A DNA stretch of 64,000 nt from Streptomyces sp. NBC_00289 (GCF_041435115.1 NZ_CP108046.1:4464001-4528000), one strand, 5' to 3'. Counted from the first letter of the stretch, positions 25,959 through 35,091 are shown. The notes: generated by a model from the letters alone, not told the origin. Translations and numbers: made by a program.

Positions 25959-26821
25959 CGACGCGGGACGACGGAGAGGGAAGCGGTGCGGCGGGGGACG
26001 CGGGCGGTGGCTCGGGTTCCCGTGCGGGCCGGGACGGCATCCCCGTCTTCCTCTATCACGCCGTGATGGACGATCCGCCCGACTGGATCGCCGAGTTCAC
26101 CGTCACACCGAAGGAGTTCGCGGCGCACCTCGACGCCGTCGTCGACAGTGGCCGTACGCCCGTCACCATCGGTGCGGTCGCCGACCACCTCGCGGGGCGG
26201 GCGCCGCTGCCGCCCCGGCCCGTGCTGCTCACCTTCGACGACGGGTTCGCCGACCTGCCCGGGCCCACCGCCGAGGCGCTGGCCGAGCGCGCGCTGCCGG
26301 CCACCGCGTACCTGACCACCGGCGCCATCGCCCCGGGCGGGCGCAGCCTGCTGCCGCCCGCGCCGATGATGACCCTGGACCGGGCGGCGGAACTGGAGCA
26401 TCTCGGCATGGAGGTCGGCAGCCACACGGTCACCCACGCGCAGCTGGACACGCTTTCCGCGAAGGACCTGGCGTACGAACTGCGCACGTCGAAAACGGTG
26501 TTGGAGGAGGCGCTCGGTCATCCCGTCCGCCACCTCGCCTATCCGCACGGCTACAACAGCTCACGGGTGCGGGCGATGTCCGCCGACGCCGGGTACGAGA
26601 CGGCGACCGCCGTGCGGCACGCGCTCAGTTCGGACCGGGACGAGCGGTACCGCATCGCCCGCCTCATCGTCCGGCGGAGCCACACGGTCGCCGACGTCGA
26701 GGGCTGGCTGGCGGGCACGGGCGCCCGGGTGGCGCCGTACCGCGACGCGCCGAGGACGGTCGCGTGGCGCTGGTACCGGCGGGCCCGCGCGGTCGTGCGC
26801 GGGCCCGAGTTCGCGGGCTGA
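25955..26821 (+). CDS. Polysaccharide deacetylase (NodB/CE4 family)
   Basis: A 288-residue carbohydrate esterase family 4 protein. The NodB signature TFDDG (93-97) gives the catalytic base and metal-binding Asp; H157 and H161 in GSHTVTHAQLD complete the metal triad, and LAYPHGYNS is motif 3. It removes N- or O-acetyl groups from a glycan. No Sec signal is seen; the first 28 residues are glycine/acid-rich, so it is cytoplasmic or exported by another route. Translationally coupled to GT2 by ATGA. Its last base is only 12 bp from the convergent GH26-like stop. Confidence 0.9.
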   Translation: MTTRDDGEGSGAAGDAGGGSGSRAGRDGIPVFLYHAVMDDPPDWIAEFTVTPKEFAAHLDAVVDSGRTPVTIGAVADHLAGRAPLPPRPVLLTFDDGFADLPGPTAEALAERALPATAYLTTGAIAPGGRSLLPPAPMMTLDRAAELEHLGMEVGSHTVTHAQLDTLSAKDLAYELRTSKTVLEEALGHPVRHLAYPHGYNSSRVRAMSADAGYETATAVRHALSSDRDERYRIARLIVRRSHTVADVEGWLAGTGARVAPYRDAPRTVAWRWYRRARAVVRGPEFAG

Positions 26822-26832
26822 GCCGGACACGG

Positions 26833-28122
26833 TCAGTCCAGCGGCTGGTTGAGGTACGGGTCCGAGACCGCCTTGCGCAGTCCGTCCCAGGCGTCGTCGT
26901 TCGCGACCGCCAGATCGCAGTACCGTCCCGGGTCACGGTAGTTCCACTGGAGTGCGGCCTTGACGCCGTCCAGTTCCTTGAGCACCCGGGGCACCTGCGC
27001 GTACCAGCCGGCCTGCCGGTCCGGCGTCGACGGGTCGTCGGCCGTGCCGAACTCGGACAGCATCAGCGGCTTGTCGTCGGAGAGGTGCGTGCGGATCCAG
27101 GTGTGGGTGGCGGTCTGCGTCTGCTCGAAGGACAGCCAGTCGGCGTTGTGGCAGCGGTAGTAGTTGTACTGGTTGTAGCCGATCCAGTCGACGTACTCGT
27201 CGCCCGGGTAGAGCCGCTGGAACAGATCGGCGTGCTCGAGGTATCCGGTGATGATCCAGGTCCACACGACGTTGCCGACGCCCAGCCGCGCGAACCGGTC
27301 GTGGATGTGCCGGTACGCCGCGACGTAGTCCTCCGGACTGCCACTGGCCGGCGTACGGGTGTCCATCTCCAGGTCGAAGGAGAGGAACACCTTCTTCCCG
27401 GTGCGTTCGCCGTAGGCCTTGATGCGCTCGGCCTGGACGTCGATGACGGTGTCGTCCAGGTCGCCGGCCGCGATCTGCTTCCAGGTGGGCTGCTGCTGTT
27501 TCGTGCCGCCCCACCACTTGCTCTCCCAGGACAACAGCAGCATGCGGTCCCTGCCGACGGCCTGTTCGTCGTCGGTGAGGAGCTGGCCCTCCCGGCGGAC
27601 GCCCTCCACGCGGGACATGTCGTGGTACGTGTAGACGATGTCCAGCCTGCGGCCCACGTGCTTCTCGTAGGCGAGGACCTTCTCCTCCAGATCGTCCTTG
27701 CTGTGCGGCACGAACGCGCCGAACCAGGCTCCGCAGGGCGGCTCGAGGAGTGCGGTGGGGCGGCAGTCACCGCCGAGCGCGGAGGCCCGCGAGCCCGAGC
27801 CCGCGGCCGTTCCGGAACGCGGCCCCGGCGGCCCGGACGCGTCACGCAGGACCAGCACCGCCACCAGCACCGCGCAGACGGCGACGGCAAAGGTCGTCAA
27901 CAGGCGCCGGCGGCCGGGCGGGGCGGGCCCGTCGACCGAGTCGCCGGGCGGGGCGTCGGGCGAGTCGTCGGGCGAGTCGTTGACCGGCTCGTCGAGCGGC
28001 TCGACGTGCGGGTTCGGCTGCGCGTCCGGCTTGCGGTGCCGGCCAGGAGTCGTACGGCGCAGGCGGCCGTGGGCGCGGACGACGGCGCCATGGATACGGT
28101 GAAAGGGACGGGCAGACCTCAC
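26833..28122 (-). CDS. Membrane-anchored GH26-like glycoside hydrolase
   Basis: A 429-residue type II membrane protein: proline/acid-rich cytoplasmic tail (30-70), one TM helix about 74-93, then an extracellular (beta/alpha)8-type domain. Features shared with GH26 mannanases are GAWFGAFVP (131-139), FLSFDLEMDTR (247-257, E252 as possible acid/base), YPGDEYVDWIGYNQYNY (305-321) and LSEFGT (355-360, E357 as likely nucleophile). The usual HE dipeptide before the acid/base is replaced by LE, so substrate preference may differ from mannan. GTG 28122 overlaps the upstream stop by GTGA. Placed at the end of a glycan-assembly operon, it may trim or release the product. Confidence 0.78.
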   Translation of the reverse strand: MRSARPFHRIHGAVVRAHGRLRRTTPGRHRKPDAQPNPHVEPLDEPVNDSPDDSPDAPPGDSVDGPAPPGRRRLLTTFAVAVCAVLVAVLVLRDASGPPGPRSGTAAGSGSRASALGGDCRPTALLEPPCGAWFGAFVPHSKDDLEEKVLAYEKHVGRRLDIVYTYHDMSRVEGVRREGQLLTDDEQAVGRDRMLLLSWESKWWGGTKQQQPTWKQIAAGDLDDTVIDVQAERIKAYGERTGKKVFLSFDLEMDTRTPASGSPEDYVAAYRHIHDRFARLGVGNVVWTWIITGYLEHADLFQRLYPGDEYVDWIGYNQYNYYRCHNADWLSFEQTQTATHTWIRTHLSDDKPLMLSEFGTADDPSTPDRQAGWYAQVPRVLKELDGVKAALQWNYRDPGRYCDLAVANDDAWDGLRKAVSDPYLNQPLD

Positions 28123-28547
28123 GGAGCGGAACCCTTCCGTGTCCTCGACGTCGGGGAGGCGCGCATCGGCGGGCAGAACGCGGCGAGCGTGGTCAGCACG
28201 GCGAGCGCCAGCAGCACACGCTGCCCGCTGAACGCGTGGCCGGCGATCAGCACCGTCGCGGTGAGCAGTACGACCCCCACGCTCAGGAAGATCACCAGCA
28301 TCAGCCGTTCCAGCAGGTCGGAGTGCTGATCGAAGTCCGTGCCCGGCCGGTCGACGGGCCCCCGCGCGGGCCGCGATCCCAGCGCGGCCGCGCCGATCCT
28401 GACCACGGCCGTACCCGGGCCCGCCGTCAGGAAGACGACGACGGCGGCGGCCCGCAGGGGTGACGCGTCGGGCAGAGCGAGGGCGGCGAGGGCCAGCCAC
28501 CCGCCGCAGGGGGGCAGTACGCGGGTCACGAGTTCCTGCGGTGTCAT
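28119..28547 (-). CDS. Small membrane protein of the glycan operon, unknown function
   Basis: A 142-residue protein with four hydrophobic stretches (GWLALAALALPDASPLRAAAV, FLTAGPGTAVVRIGAAAL, LMLVIFLSVGVVLLTATVLI, RVLLALAVLTTLAAF). The motif FLTAGPGTAVVR resembles the start of DUF1616/actinobacterial membrane proteins, which is weak evidence. It overlaps both neighbours by ATGA and GTGA, so it is translated with the large membrane protein before it and the GH26-like enzyme after it, and probably acts with them. Confidence 0.75.
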   Translation of the reverse strand: MTPQELVTRVLPPCGGWLALAALALPDASPLRAAAVVVFLTAGPGTAVVRIGAAALGSRPARGPVDRPGTDFDQHSDLLERLMLVIFLSVGVVLLTATVLIAGHAFSGQRVLLALAVLTTLAAFCPPMRASPTSRTRKGSAP

Positions 28548-30724
28548 CGGACGGCTCCCCTCAGCACGTACACCGATCCGGCGCTGTTGCGCTCCACCAG
28601 CTCGAAGCGCGGCGACGCGGCGACCGACCGCTGGATGCGCGCCAACTGGGCGCCGGTGAGCAGCCCGTTCATCTCGGAGTCGGCCACCTGCCCCTGGGTG
28701 AGCAGGAAGTAGGCGCGGCCCGGCGGATCCACCACCGACATGTCGCGGGCGAGTGTGGCGGCCGGGTCCCGCAGTATCTCGTCGACGTGGTGTCTGTCGT
28801 CCTCGAGGAACCAGTAGTGGTCGACGCTCCAGTACGAGGCGTAGGCCAGGGGGTAGTTCCGGTCGGCGGCGACGACCATGGAGCCTTCGGGCGCCCGGTC
28901 GAACAGGGACTGCACGAGGTCGACCTCCTGCGGCGGGAAGTAGCTCATACGGTCCTTGCCCGAGTAACTCGGCACGAACGCGAGCGTCCCGGCCAGCAGC
29001 GCGAGGAGCGGTACCCAGGTGCCGTACCGCTCGACGGAAGAGCCGAACCGCCCACGCCACGTGCCCGCACCCCCTCCCCTGCCTGGGCCCACGTCCTTCC
29101 TCCGGCCCTCGCCCGCAGCCCGTGCCGGTCCCGAGCCCGCGACCCCTGCCCTTCCCGAGCCCGCGCCTCCTGCCCGTCCCGAGCCCGCGACCTGCGCCCG
29201 GGTCTCCCGCGCGGCCGCGTCGGCGGCCAGGGTGCGCACCTTCGGCAGCAGCGCCGCGGCGGCGAAGAAGCACGCGCCGGGCAGCATGAACATCAGCACC
29301 CGAAAGATCATTTCGGCGCCGTAGCTGCTCGCCGCGAACATCGGCAGCGGGGCAGCCGCGAGCAACAGCAGCGGCAGGGCCCGGTGCCGCAGCACGCGTT
29401 GGCGCAGCACACCGACCACCGCGAGCAGCAGCACCGAGCCCGACAACAGCCGGGCCGCCCAGGAGGTCGCCACCGCTCCGGTGCCGGTCGGGGTCGCCCC
29501 GTATCCGGTGGAGACGTTGCCGCCGACGTCGCCGACCGAGCGGATCATGTCGGGCAGCGCGGCGGACAGGAAGGGCAGCGCGGCCGTGAGGCACCAGGCC
29601 AGGAAGATCACCAATGTCGTGACCAGCGGCACCCAGTTGCGGTAGCGGCGGGTCAGGCACAGCGCGGCCAGTGAGACGAGCAGCATGCCCGGGGTGAGCT
29701 GGTGCGATATGACGATCGCCACGATCATCACGGTGATCACCACCGTCCACCCGGTGGTCCGCTGCCGGTCCGCCAACCCTCCGGTACGACCGTACCGGCG
29801 CAGCACCACGGCCAGCACGCCGAGGTGCAGGGCGAAGGCCACGGACTGCGGCGAGAAGTAGTCCTGGCCCACCCAGTCGGCGACGTAGAAGACCCACACC
29901 GCGGTCCAGATCAGTCGGCGGTCCGCGGTGAAGGTGCGGTAGATCAACAGCAGGGGCAGCAGCAGCATCAGGCTCGAGATCAGCGGCCACCAGGCCATGT
30001 ACGCCGCGGCCGAGTCCACTCCCACCAGTCGCACCAGCGCGGCCTGCGCGGCGAAGAAGCCCGGCCACTGGTCGTACACCGCCATGTCCCCGAGCTCTTT
30101 CGAGGTCTGCAGCCCTCCGGACGTCAGCAGGTGGTCGATGACGGCGTCGTGCTTCCAGGCCCAGGCGTACAGCGGGGACGGATAGAGAACGGCCTGCGTG
30201 GCCCGCTCCATCACCAGCAACCCGAGCACGTACGCGAGCGACCAGGCGTCGCGGCGCCGGGAATCGCGGACGGTGAACCAGAAGCCGGTGGTGAGGACGA
30301 TCAGGCCGAGCCAGAACGTCGGGTGCAGCGCGGAGACGAGTCCGAAGTCGTCGAGGCCGGAGACGTCCGTGTGCGCCGTCGAGTACGCCCACAGGCCGAG
30401 CGCGGCCAGCAGCGGGAGAGCCGGCCAGAAGCCGGGCGGACGCCGGGGAGGCCAGGCGGGCAGGTCGGAGAGATCCGAGAGTTCCGAGAGGTCCGTCATG
30501 GGTTCGTCGGTGGGTCCGTGCGACTCCTGGGAGGAACGGTCGGGTGTCTTCCGCGGGTGCCGGACGGCGGCGGTCCACCCGGCAGGGGACGAGGCGCGGG
30601 CCGACCCGGGCGAGGCGGTCGCCTCCGGCACCGCTCCGGGCTGCGTTTCCGGGCCGGCGGAGGACTCCGGGCCCGGCACCCGCTCGGGTTCGGATCTCTC
30701 CCGTGAAGTTGTTGGCGGACGCAC
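28544..30724 (-). CDS. Large polytopic membrane protein, polymerase- or glycosyltransferase-like
   Basis: A 726-residue membrane protein. A disordered N-terminus (about 1-90, rich in Pro, Ser and Glu) precedes about twelve hydrophobic segments from residue 95 (FWPALPLLAALGLWAYS) to about 450. Extracellular loops carry DQWPGFFAAQAALVRLVG and VGQDYFSPQSVAFALHL, seen in actinobacterial GT-C/Wzy-like proteins. A Gly/Ala/Arg linker with AGSGRAG repeats lies near 500-545, and a globular tail about 580-726 has DRNYPLAYASYWSVDHYWFLEDDRHHVDEIL. GTG 30724 with AGGGGG 7 nt upstream is the best start. A role in polymerising or transferring lipid-linked sugars is inferred from topology and neighbours only. 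Confidence 0.75.
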   Translation of the reverse strand: MRPPTTSRERSEPERVPGPESSAGPETQPGAVPEATASPGSARASSPAGWTAAVRHPRKTPDRSSQESHGPTDEPMTDLSELSDLSDLPAWPPRRPPGFWPALPLLAALGLWAYSTAHTDVSGLDDFGLVSALHPTFWLGLIVLTTGFWFTVRDSRRRDAWSLAYVLGLLVMERATQAVLYPSPLYAWAWKHDAVIDHLLTSGGLQTSKELGDMAVYDQWPGFFAAQAALVRLVGVDSAAAYMAWWPLISSLMLLLPLLLIYRTFTADRRLIWTAVWVFYVADWVGQDYFSPQSVAFALHLGVLAVVLRRYGRTGGLADRQRTTGWTVVITVMIVAIVISHQLTPGMLLVSLAALCLTRRYRNWVPLVTTLVIFLAWCLTAALPFLSAALPDMIRSVGDVGGNVSTGYGATPTGTGAVATSWAARLLSGSVLLLAVVGVLRQRVLRHRALPLLLLAAAPLPMFAASSYGAEMIFRVLMFMLPGACFFAAAALLPKVRTLAADAAARETRAQVAGSGRAGGAGSGRAGVAGSGPARAAGEGRRKDVGPGRGGGAGTWRGRFGSSVERYGTWVPLLALLAGTLAFVPSYSGKDRMSYFPPQEVDLVQSLFDRAPEGSMVVAADRNYPLAYASYWSVDHYWFLEDDRHHVDEILRDPAATLARDMSVVDPPGRAYFLLTQGQVADSEMNGLLTGAQLARIQRSVAASPRFELVERNSAGSVYVLRGAVR

Positions 30725-30814
30725 GGTGTTCCCCCTGGCGGCTCGGCTTCGCTCCGCGGCCGGCTGGGCCGCTCGGCTTCGGTGGTTCGGCTGGTGCGCT
30801 CGTCGATCCCTTGC

Positions 30815-33646
30815 TCAGTCTGTGAATCCGTTGCCGGATCCGATGTCATTCGGCCGCTGGACCGGTGTTTCGACCGGTCTCTGAACCGGTCCGTCAACTG
30901 GTCTGCGAACCGGTCCGTCAACTGGTCTGCGAACCGGTCCGTGAACCGGTCCGTGAACCGGTCCGTGAAGCGGCTTCTGGGTCGGTCTCTCGATCGGTCT
31001 CCGGGTCTGTTCCTGCCGAGTCTCCGAACCCGTCGTTCGGCCTTGTGCGGGGTTCGGGAGCTCGGCCGCTCGGGTGTCGCGGAGCTCGACCGCGCGGGTG
31101 TCGCGGAGCCGTGACGGAAGCAGCGCGAGCAGGACGATCAGGATGAGCAGCACGAGGAGGACGAACAGGGGCAGGGCGACCGGAGCGAGTGCCTGCCGCC
31201 ACCCCCAGCCGCCCACCGCGGCGAGATACAAGGCCCCCCAACGCCCGGGCCACGGCAGCCGCCCTCCCCCGCGCGCGAGCAGCCACCACAGCGGTACGAG
31301 GCCCAGCACCAGCAGGACGGACGGCGCCCAGCGCAGCAGCGGACCGGGCCCGTCGAGGCCCAGCCCGTTCGCGAGGGAACCGGCCGTCCGCGCGTACCAC
31401 GCTCCGCCGACGGGCCGGGGTTCCTGGCCCAGGGCCACCGGCGCCGCGTACAGGGCGAGCGTGAAGACGCCCAGCGCACTGCCCGGCAGCCAGGAGTCGC
31501 CCGGGGCGCACCAGGTCACGGCGGCCACGTACACGAGGAGCAGCACCACCACGGCGGCCGTCGCCACCGGCGGCAGGCTCTCCACCAGTTCCCGGCCGCC
31601 CACGACCGTCCCGGACGGGCCGCCCGACCAGGGCAGTTGGCGCAGCGACGCCCAGAAGAACAGGGCGGCGACGACGAGCAGGGACCAGAGGGTGTAGCGC
31701 GGAAGCCGGTCGCGCTGCGCGGCGGCGGAGACCCGCGGCGGGGCGGAGAGAGGGCGCGGGCTGCGCGGCCGATGGGGCTCGGGGCGAACGGAGCCGCCGG
31801 CCTGCGGGGGCTCCGGGCGGACGGGGACGGCGAGTTCAGAGGGGCCCGAGGAGCCCGGGGCATCCGGGGCATCCGAGGTACCCGGACGGACGAGGGCGCT
31901 GGATCCGTGGGAACCCGGCACACCAGGGGAAGCAGGGGACCGAGGGGCACCCGAGGATCCTGGGGAGGCCGAGGAGTCCGAGGAGTCCGAGGAGCCTGGG
32001 GACTCGGAGGAGCCTGGAGAACCCTTGAACCCCGGGGAACCCGAGGAGCCCGAGGAGTCCGGCCGAGCCGGACCCCCCTCCGTGCTGACCGGCCTCGGCT
32101 CGGAGGCGGGCCGGCGGACGATCAGGGCGAGCGTGTCCGCCTCCAGTGCCTCGCGTTCGTACCCGGGGTGTCCGATGAACAGCGTGACCGTGTCCTCGCT
32201 GGACTCCTGCTGCTCGTACGCGGCCCGGCGGGCCCAGCTCGTGCCGTAGCCCGCGGTGGCGTTGAGCTGGGCCCAGCGGGTTCCGTAGGCGGGGCCCGCG
32301 GAAGACCGGGTCAGGTCGGTGGACGCGCGGCCGGTACCGCGCAGCGCGGAACGCAGGCCCGGGATGGACACGAGGGCCATCAGCGTCATGCTGCCGACCA
32401 CCGCCCACCCGGCACCGTCGATGCCCGTCGGCGCGAACAGCACGGCCGCACTGCCCAGCACGAGCGTGCACATGGTGCCCTGGAGCACGGCGAGCACTCC
32501 GGTACGGCCCTGGACGCGCAGCACCCCGATGTACAGCTCCACCGCCACCCGGGGCAGTGCGCCGATGGCGAGCAGCCGCAGCACCGTCGAACCGTGTCTG
32601 GAGTAGTCCTCGTTGAACGGGGCGAGGATCTGCGGGGCGAAGACCACCAGCACCAGGATCACCGGCACCAGCAGCAGCGTCATCCGGCGCAGGGCGCCAC
32701 GGACTCCGTCGGCGAGCTGGCGCGGGTCGTGCGAGGCGTGGGCGGTGAGCGAGGAGGCCATGTTGATGGCCATGAACTCCATCGTGCCGCCGACGGTGTA
32801 CGCCACGTAGAAGAAGCCGTTCTCCGCGGCGCTGAAACGGACCGCGACCATCACCGGCAGCAGGTTGATCATCGCCAGGCTGAACAGCGCCCCGAGCGAG
32901 TCCCCGGCCAGGAAGCGGCCCATCTCCCGCAGCCGGGGCGGCTCCAGGTGCCGGTCCGCCGCGACCTGCCCCGGGATGAGCCGACGGAAGATCAGCCAGC
33001 CGAGCGGCAGCGTGGAGAAGGCGATCGCCACCGCCCAGGACACGAAGATGCCCAGTACCGGCACGCTGGTGGCGAACACGACCAGCAGGATCAGCTTGCC
33101 GACGGAGAACACCGCGTTCCCGGCCGGCACCCACTCCGCCTTGCGCAGCCCGGTGAGGACGCCGTCCTGGAGAGTGAGCAGCGCCCACGCCACGGAGGCG
33201 GCGACGAACAGCGCCCCCGCGGTGGGCGTGTCGAGCGGCGCGTACGACGGTCCCCACCAGCCCAGCGTGAACAGGAAGCCGACGGAGGCCACCACGACGA
33301 CCACCGAACTGGCCGCGTAGGCCCGCCACACCAGGGCACCGGTCGCGCGGCCGGCGCGCGGCACGAAACGCACCACCGCGCCGATCATCGTCGTCGCCGT
33401 GATGCTGGCGAGCAGTCGCATCGCGGCGATGGCGGCGGAGCCCTGGCCGACGGCCTCCTCCGAGTAATAGCGCGCGGCCACGAGCCAGAACCCCAGCCCG
33501 AGCACGGCGGAGACCCCGGTGCTGAGCATGAGGAAGTAGGCGTTCTTGAACATCGAGTCGGCACCGGCCCCGCGCCCGGTCCCGGACGTCGCCGAGCCGC
33601 CGTCGGCGTCCACCGCGGCGCGCTCGTGCACCCGGGTCTCAGCCAC
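30815..33646 (-). CDS. Wzx/MATE-like flippase fused to a second membrane domain and a repeat tail
   Basis: A 943-residue protein. After about 30 residues comes a polysaccharide-flippase domain (about 31-480): KNAYFLMLSTGVSAVLGLGFWLVAARYYS and VGQGSAAIAAMRLLASI are typical of the Polysacc_synt family, with 12-14 TM segments. A Ser/Gly/Pro low-complexity region covers about 540-650. A second hydrophobic domain of about six TMs (655-860) follows, then a tail with a four-residue pattern (GPVHGPVHGPVRRPVDGPV). GTG 33646 overlaps the DegT stop by 8 bp; ATG 33556 just before the first TM is the alternative. It should flip lipid-linked glycan across the membrane. The fusion and tail are unusual. Confidence 0.78.
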   Translation of the reverse strand: MAETRVHERAAVDADGGSATSGTGRGAGADSMFKNAYFLMLSTGVSAVLGLGFWLVAARYYSEEAVGQGSAAIAAMRLLASITATTMIGAVVRFVPRAGRATGALVWRAYAASSVVVVVASVGFLFTLGWWGPSYAPLDTPTAGALFVAASVAWALLTLQDGVLTGLRKAEWVPAGNAVFSVGKLILLVVFATSVPVLGIFVSWAVAIAFSTLPLGWLIFRRLIPGQVAADRHLEPPRLREMGRFLAGDSLGALFSLAMINLLPVMVAVRFSAAENGFFYVAYTVGGTMEFMAINMASSLTAHASHDPRQLADGVRGALRRMTLLLVPVILVLVVFAPQILAPFNEDYSRHGSTVLRLLAIGALPRVAVELYIGVLRVQGRTGVLAVLQGTMCTLVLGSAAVLFAPTGIDGAGWAVVGSMTLMALVSIPGLRSALRGTGRASTDLTRSSAGPAYGTRWAQLNATAGYGTSWARRAAYEQQESSEDTVTLFIGHPGYEREALEADTLALIVRRPASEPRPVSTEGGPARPDSSGSSGSPGFKGSPGSSESPGSSDSSDSSASPGSSGAPRSPASPGVPGSHGSSALVRPGTSDAPDAPGSSGPSELAVPVRPEPPQAGGSVRPEPHRPRSPRPLSAPPRVSAAAQRDRLPRYTLWSLLVVAALFFWASLRQLPWSGGPSGTVVGGRELVESLPPVATAAVVVLLLVYVAAVTWCAPGDSWLPGSALGVFTLALYAAPVALGQEPRPVGGAWYARTAGSLANGLGLDGPGPLLRWAPSVLLVLGLVPLWWLLARGGGRLPWPGRWGALYLAAVGGWGWRQALAPVALPLFVLLVLLILIVLLALLPSRLRDTRAVELRDTRAAELPNPAQGRTTGSETRQEQTRRPIERPTQKPLHGPVHGPVHGPVRRPVDGPVRRPVDGPVQRPVETPVQRPNDIGSGNGFTD
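30859..31002. repeat. 12-bp tandem repeat encoding the flippase tail
   Basis: Twelve 12-bp units run from 30859 to 31002. GAACCGGTCCGT occurs exactly at 30883, 30907, 30931, 30943 and 30955; CAACTGGTCTGC alternates at 30895 and 30919. On the - strand they encode RPV/DGP-type tetrapeptides. Confidence 0.85.
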
Positions 33647-34988
33647 GGGACGGGCCCAGCCCTCTCGACACCGGCCCCTCGGCCAACTGCCCCTCGGCCA
33701 CCCGGCCCTCGGGTGCCAATTCACCCTTGTTCGCCGGTGCCGCCTCTCCCGACGCGAGTGCAGGCGCCACCCCGGCCGGCTGGGCCCCGGACTCCTCCAA
33801 CGCGTCGATGACGACGCGGGCCCGCAGCGGATCCACCGGCACCGCGTGCCGGGCGAACCAGCGGGCCCCTTCGGGGGCGGGCGAGAGATCGGTGAAGGGC
33901 GCGCCCGCGTAGTCGTCCAGGGGTGGGTCGTAGAGATAGCCGACGACGATGCCCCGCCGCGCCAGCGCCCTGATCGCCGCGTCCCGGTCCGACACGAACA
34001 ACGGGACCCGGAACAGGGGTTGGACGGGATCGCCGGACCCGCTCGCCGCACCCGGCTTCGCCCACTTCGTCGACAGCAGCAGTTCCGTACCCGCGCGACA
34101 GGCCGCGAGCGTCTCGTCCAGTCGGCCGAGCCTCCGGCCGATACGGCCGAGCCGCAGCCGCCCGGACCGCAGACGGTAGTCGTGCATGTCCACCCGCACC
34201 CAGGGGTCGTACGCCTCCAGGCCCGGGGCCGAGTCGCCGGCGCGCGCGAGTTCCTCCGGACGCAGCGGCATCCGGATCTCCTCGCGTTCCATCAGTCCCA
34301 GCAGTCGCATCGTGGTCCAGGCGGCGCTCCGCAGGCGCAGACCGCGCACGGCCGCCTCCGCGTACGGCCGTACGGCGTAAGCCAGTTCGGCCGTGGGCCG
34401 GCCCGGGGCGAGCAGATCACGGCCGGTCCGCTCCAGCTCTTCACGCAGCCCCGGATCGGCGACGGACAGCATGCCGCCCGCCTTGGCGCCGACGTGTTTG
34501 GACAGGCTGAAGACCGAGGCGTCCCCCCAAGCTCCCACCGGCCGGCCGCCCACCTCGCTGCCGATCGCGTGCGCCGCGTCCTCGAACAGGGGTATCCCCA
34601 ACGCGTCGCACCGCTCGCGCAGTCGAGGAGCCGGGTCCGGATTGCCGTACAGGTTGGTGGTCAGTACGGCCGACAGCGAACCCCACACCGCTTCGGGCAC
34701 GGCGTCGACGTCGATGGACGCGTCCAGCGGGTCGAGCGGTGCCTGGACCGGCCGCAGCCCGGCCGCGAGCACCACGAAGAGGATGACGTCGTCGTTGACC
34801 GGCGACATCAGCACCCGCCCGCCGGGCGGGCACCAGTGGCGCAGCGCCAGATACAACCCGAACCGGCACGACGGTACGTATACGCATTCCCGACCGAGTC
34901 GCCCGCGCATGATCTCTTCCAGCCGCTTGGTCCGTTGCGACTGTGAGTCCGGGCGCGCCGACACGAGGCCGGCCTCCCCAATGGCCAT
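33639..34988 (-). CDS. DegT/DnrJ/EryC1/StrS-family aminotransferase-like protein
   Basis: A 449-residue PLP-fold protein of the sugar aminotransferase family. TNLYGNP (111-117), FEDAAHAIGS (135-144, D137 contacts the pyridine N) and SLSKHVGAKAGG (161-172, K164 as PLP lysine) are conserved. It would aminate a keto-sugar nucleotide for the glycan assembled by the downstream genes. The C-terminal 60 residues are a Pro/Ala/Gly-rich extension beyond the usual 370-400 residues. ATG 34988 follows AGGGGGG. It is first in the leftward operon and overlaps the flippase start. Confidence 0.85.
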   Translation of the reverse strand: MAIGEAGLVSARPDSQSQRTKRLEEIMRGRLGRECVYVPSCRFGLYLALRHWCPPGGRVLMSPVNDDVILFVVLAAGLRPVQAPLDPLDASIDVDAVPEAVWGSLSAVLTTNLYGNPDPAPRLRERCDALGIPLFEDAAHAIGSEVGGRPVGAWGDASVFSLSKHVGAKAGGMLSVADPGLREELERTGRDLLAPGRPTAELAYAVRPYAEAAVRGLRLRSAAWTTMRLLGLMEREEIRMPLRPEELARAGDSAPGLEAYDPWVRVDMHDYRLRSGRLRLGRIGRRLGRLDETLAACRAGTELLLSTKWAKPGAASGSGDPVQPLFRVPLFVSDRDAAIRALARRGIVVGYLYDPPLDDYAGAPFTDLSPAPEGARWFARHAVPVDPLRARVVIDALEESGAQPAGVAPALASGEAAPANKGELAPEGRVAEGQLAEGPVSRGLGPSRG

Positions 34989-35091
34989 GAGCCCCCCTGA
35001 AGTGCCGTGGGAAAGCCCCCTCCCCGAGGCCTTCCGGCACCCGTCCAGAGTCTCCCTGTTCGCACCACTGCGTCAAGATTGCGTACCGGCC

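Noticed and set aside
30859..31002. Tandem 12-bp repeats as a CRISPR array
   Set aside because: Units are contiguous without spacers, only 12 bp long, and encode the end of a protein.
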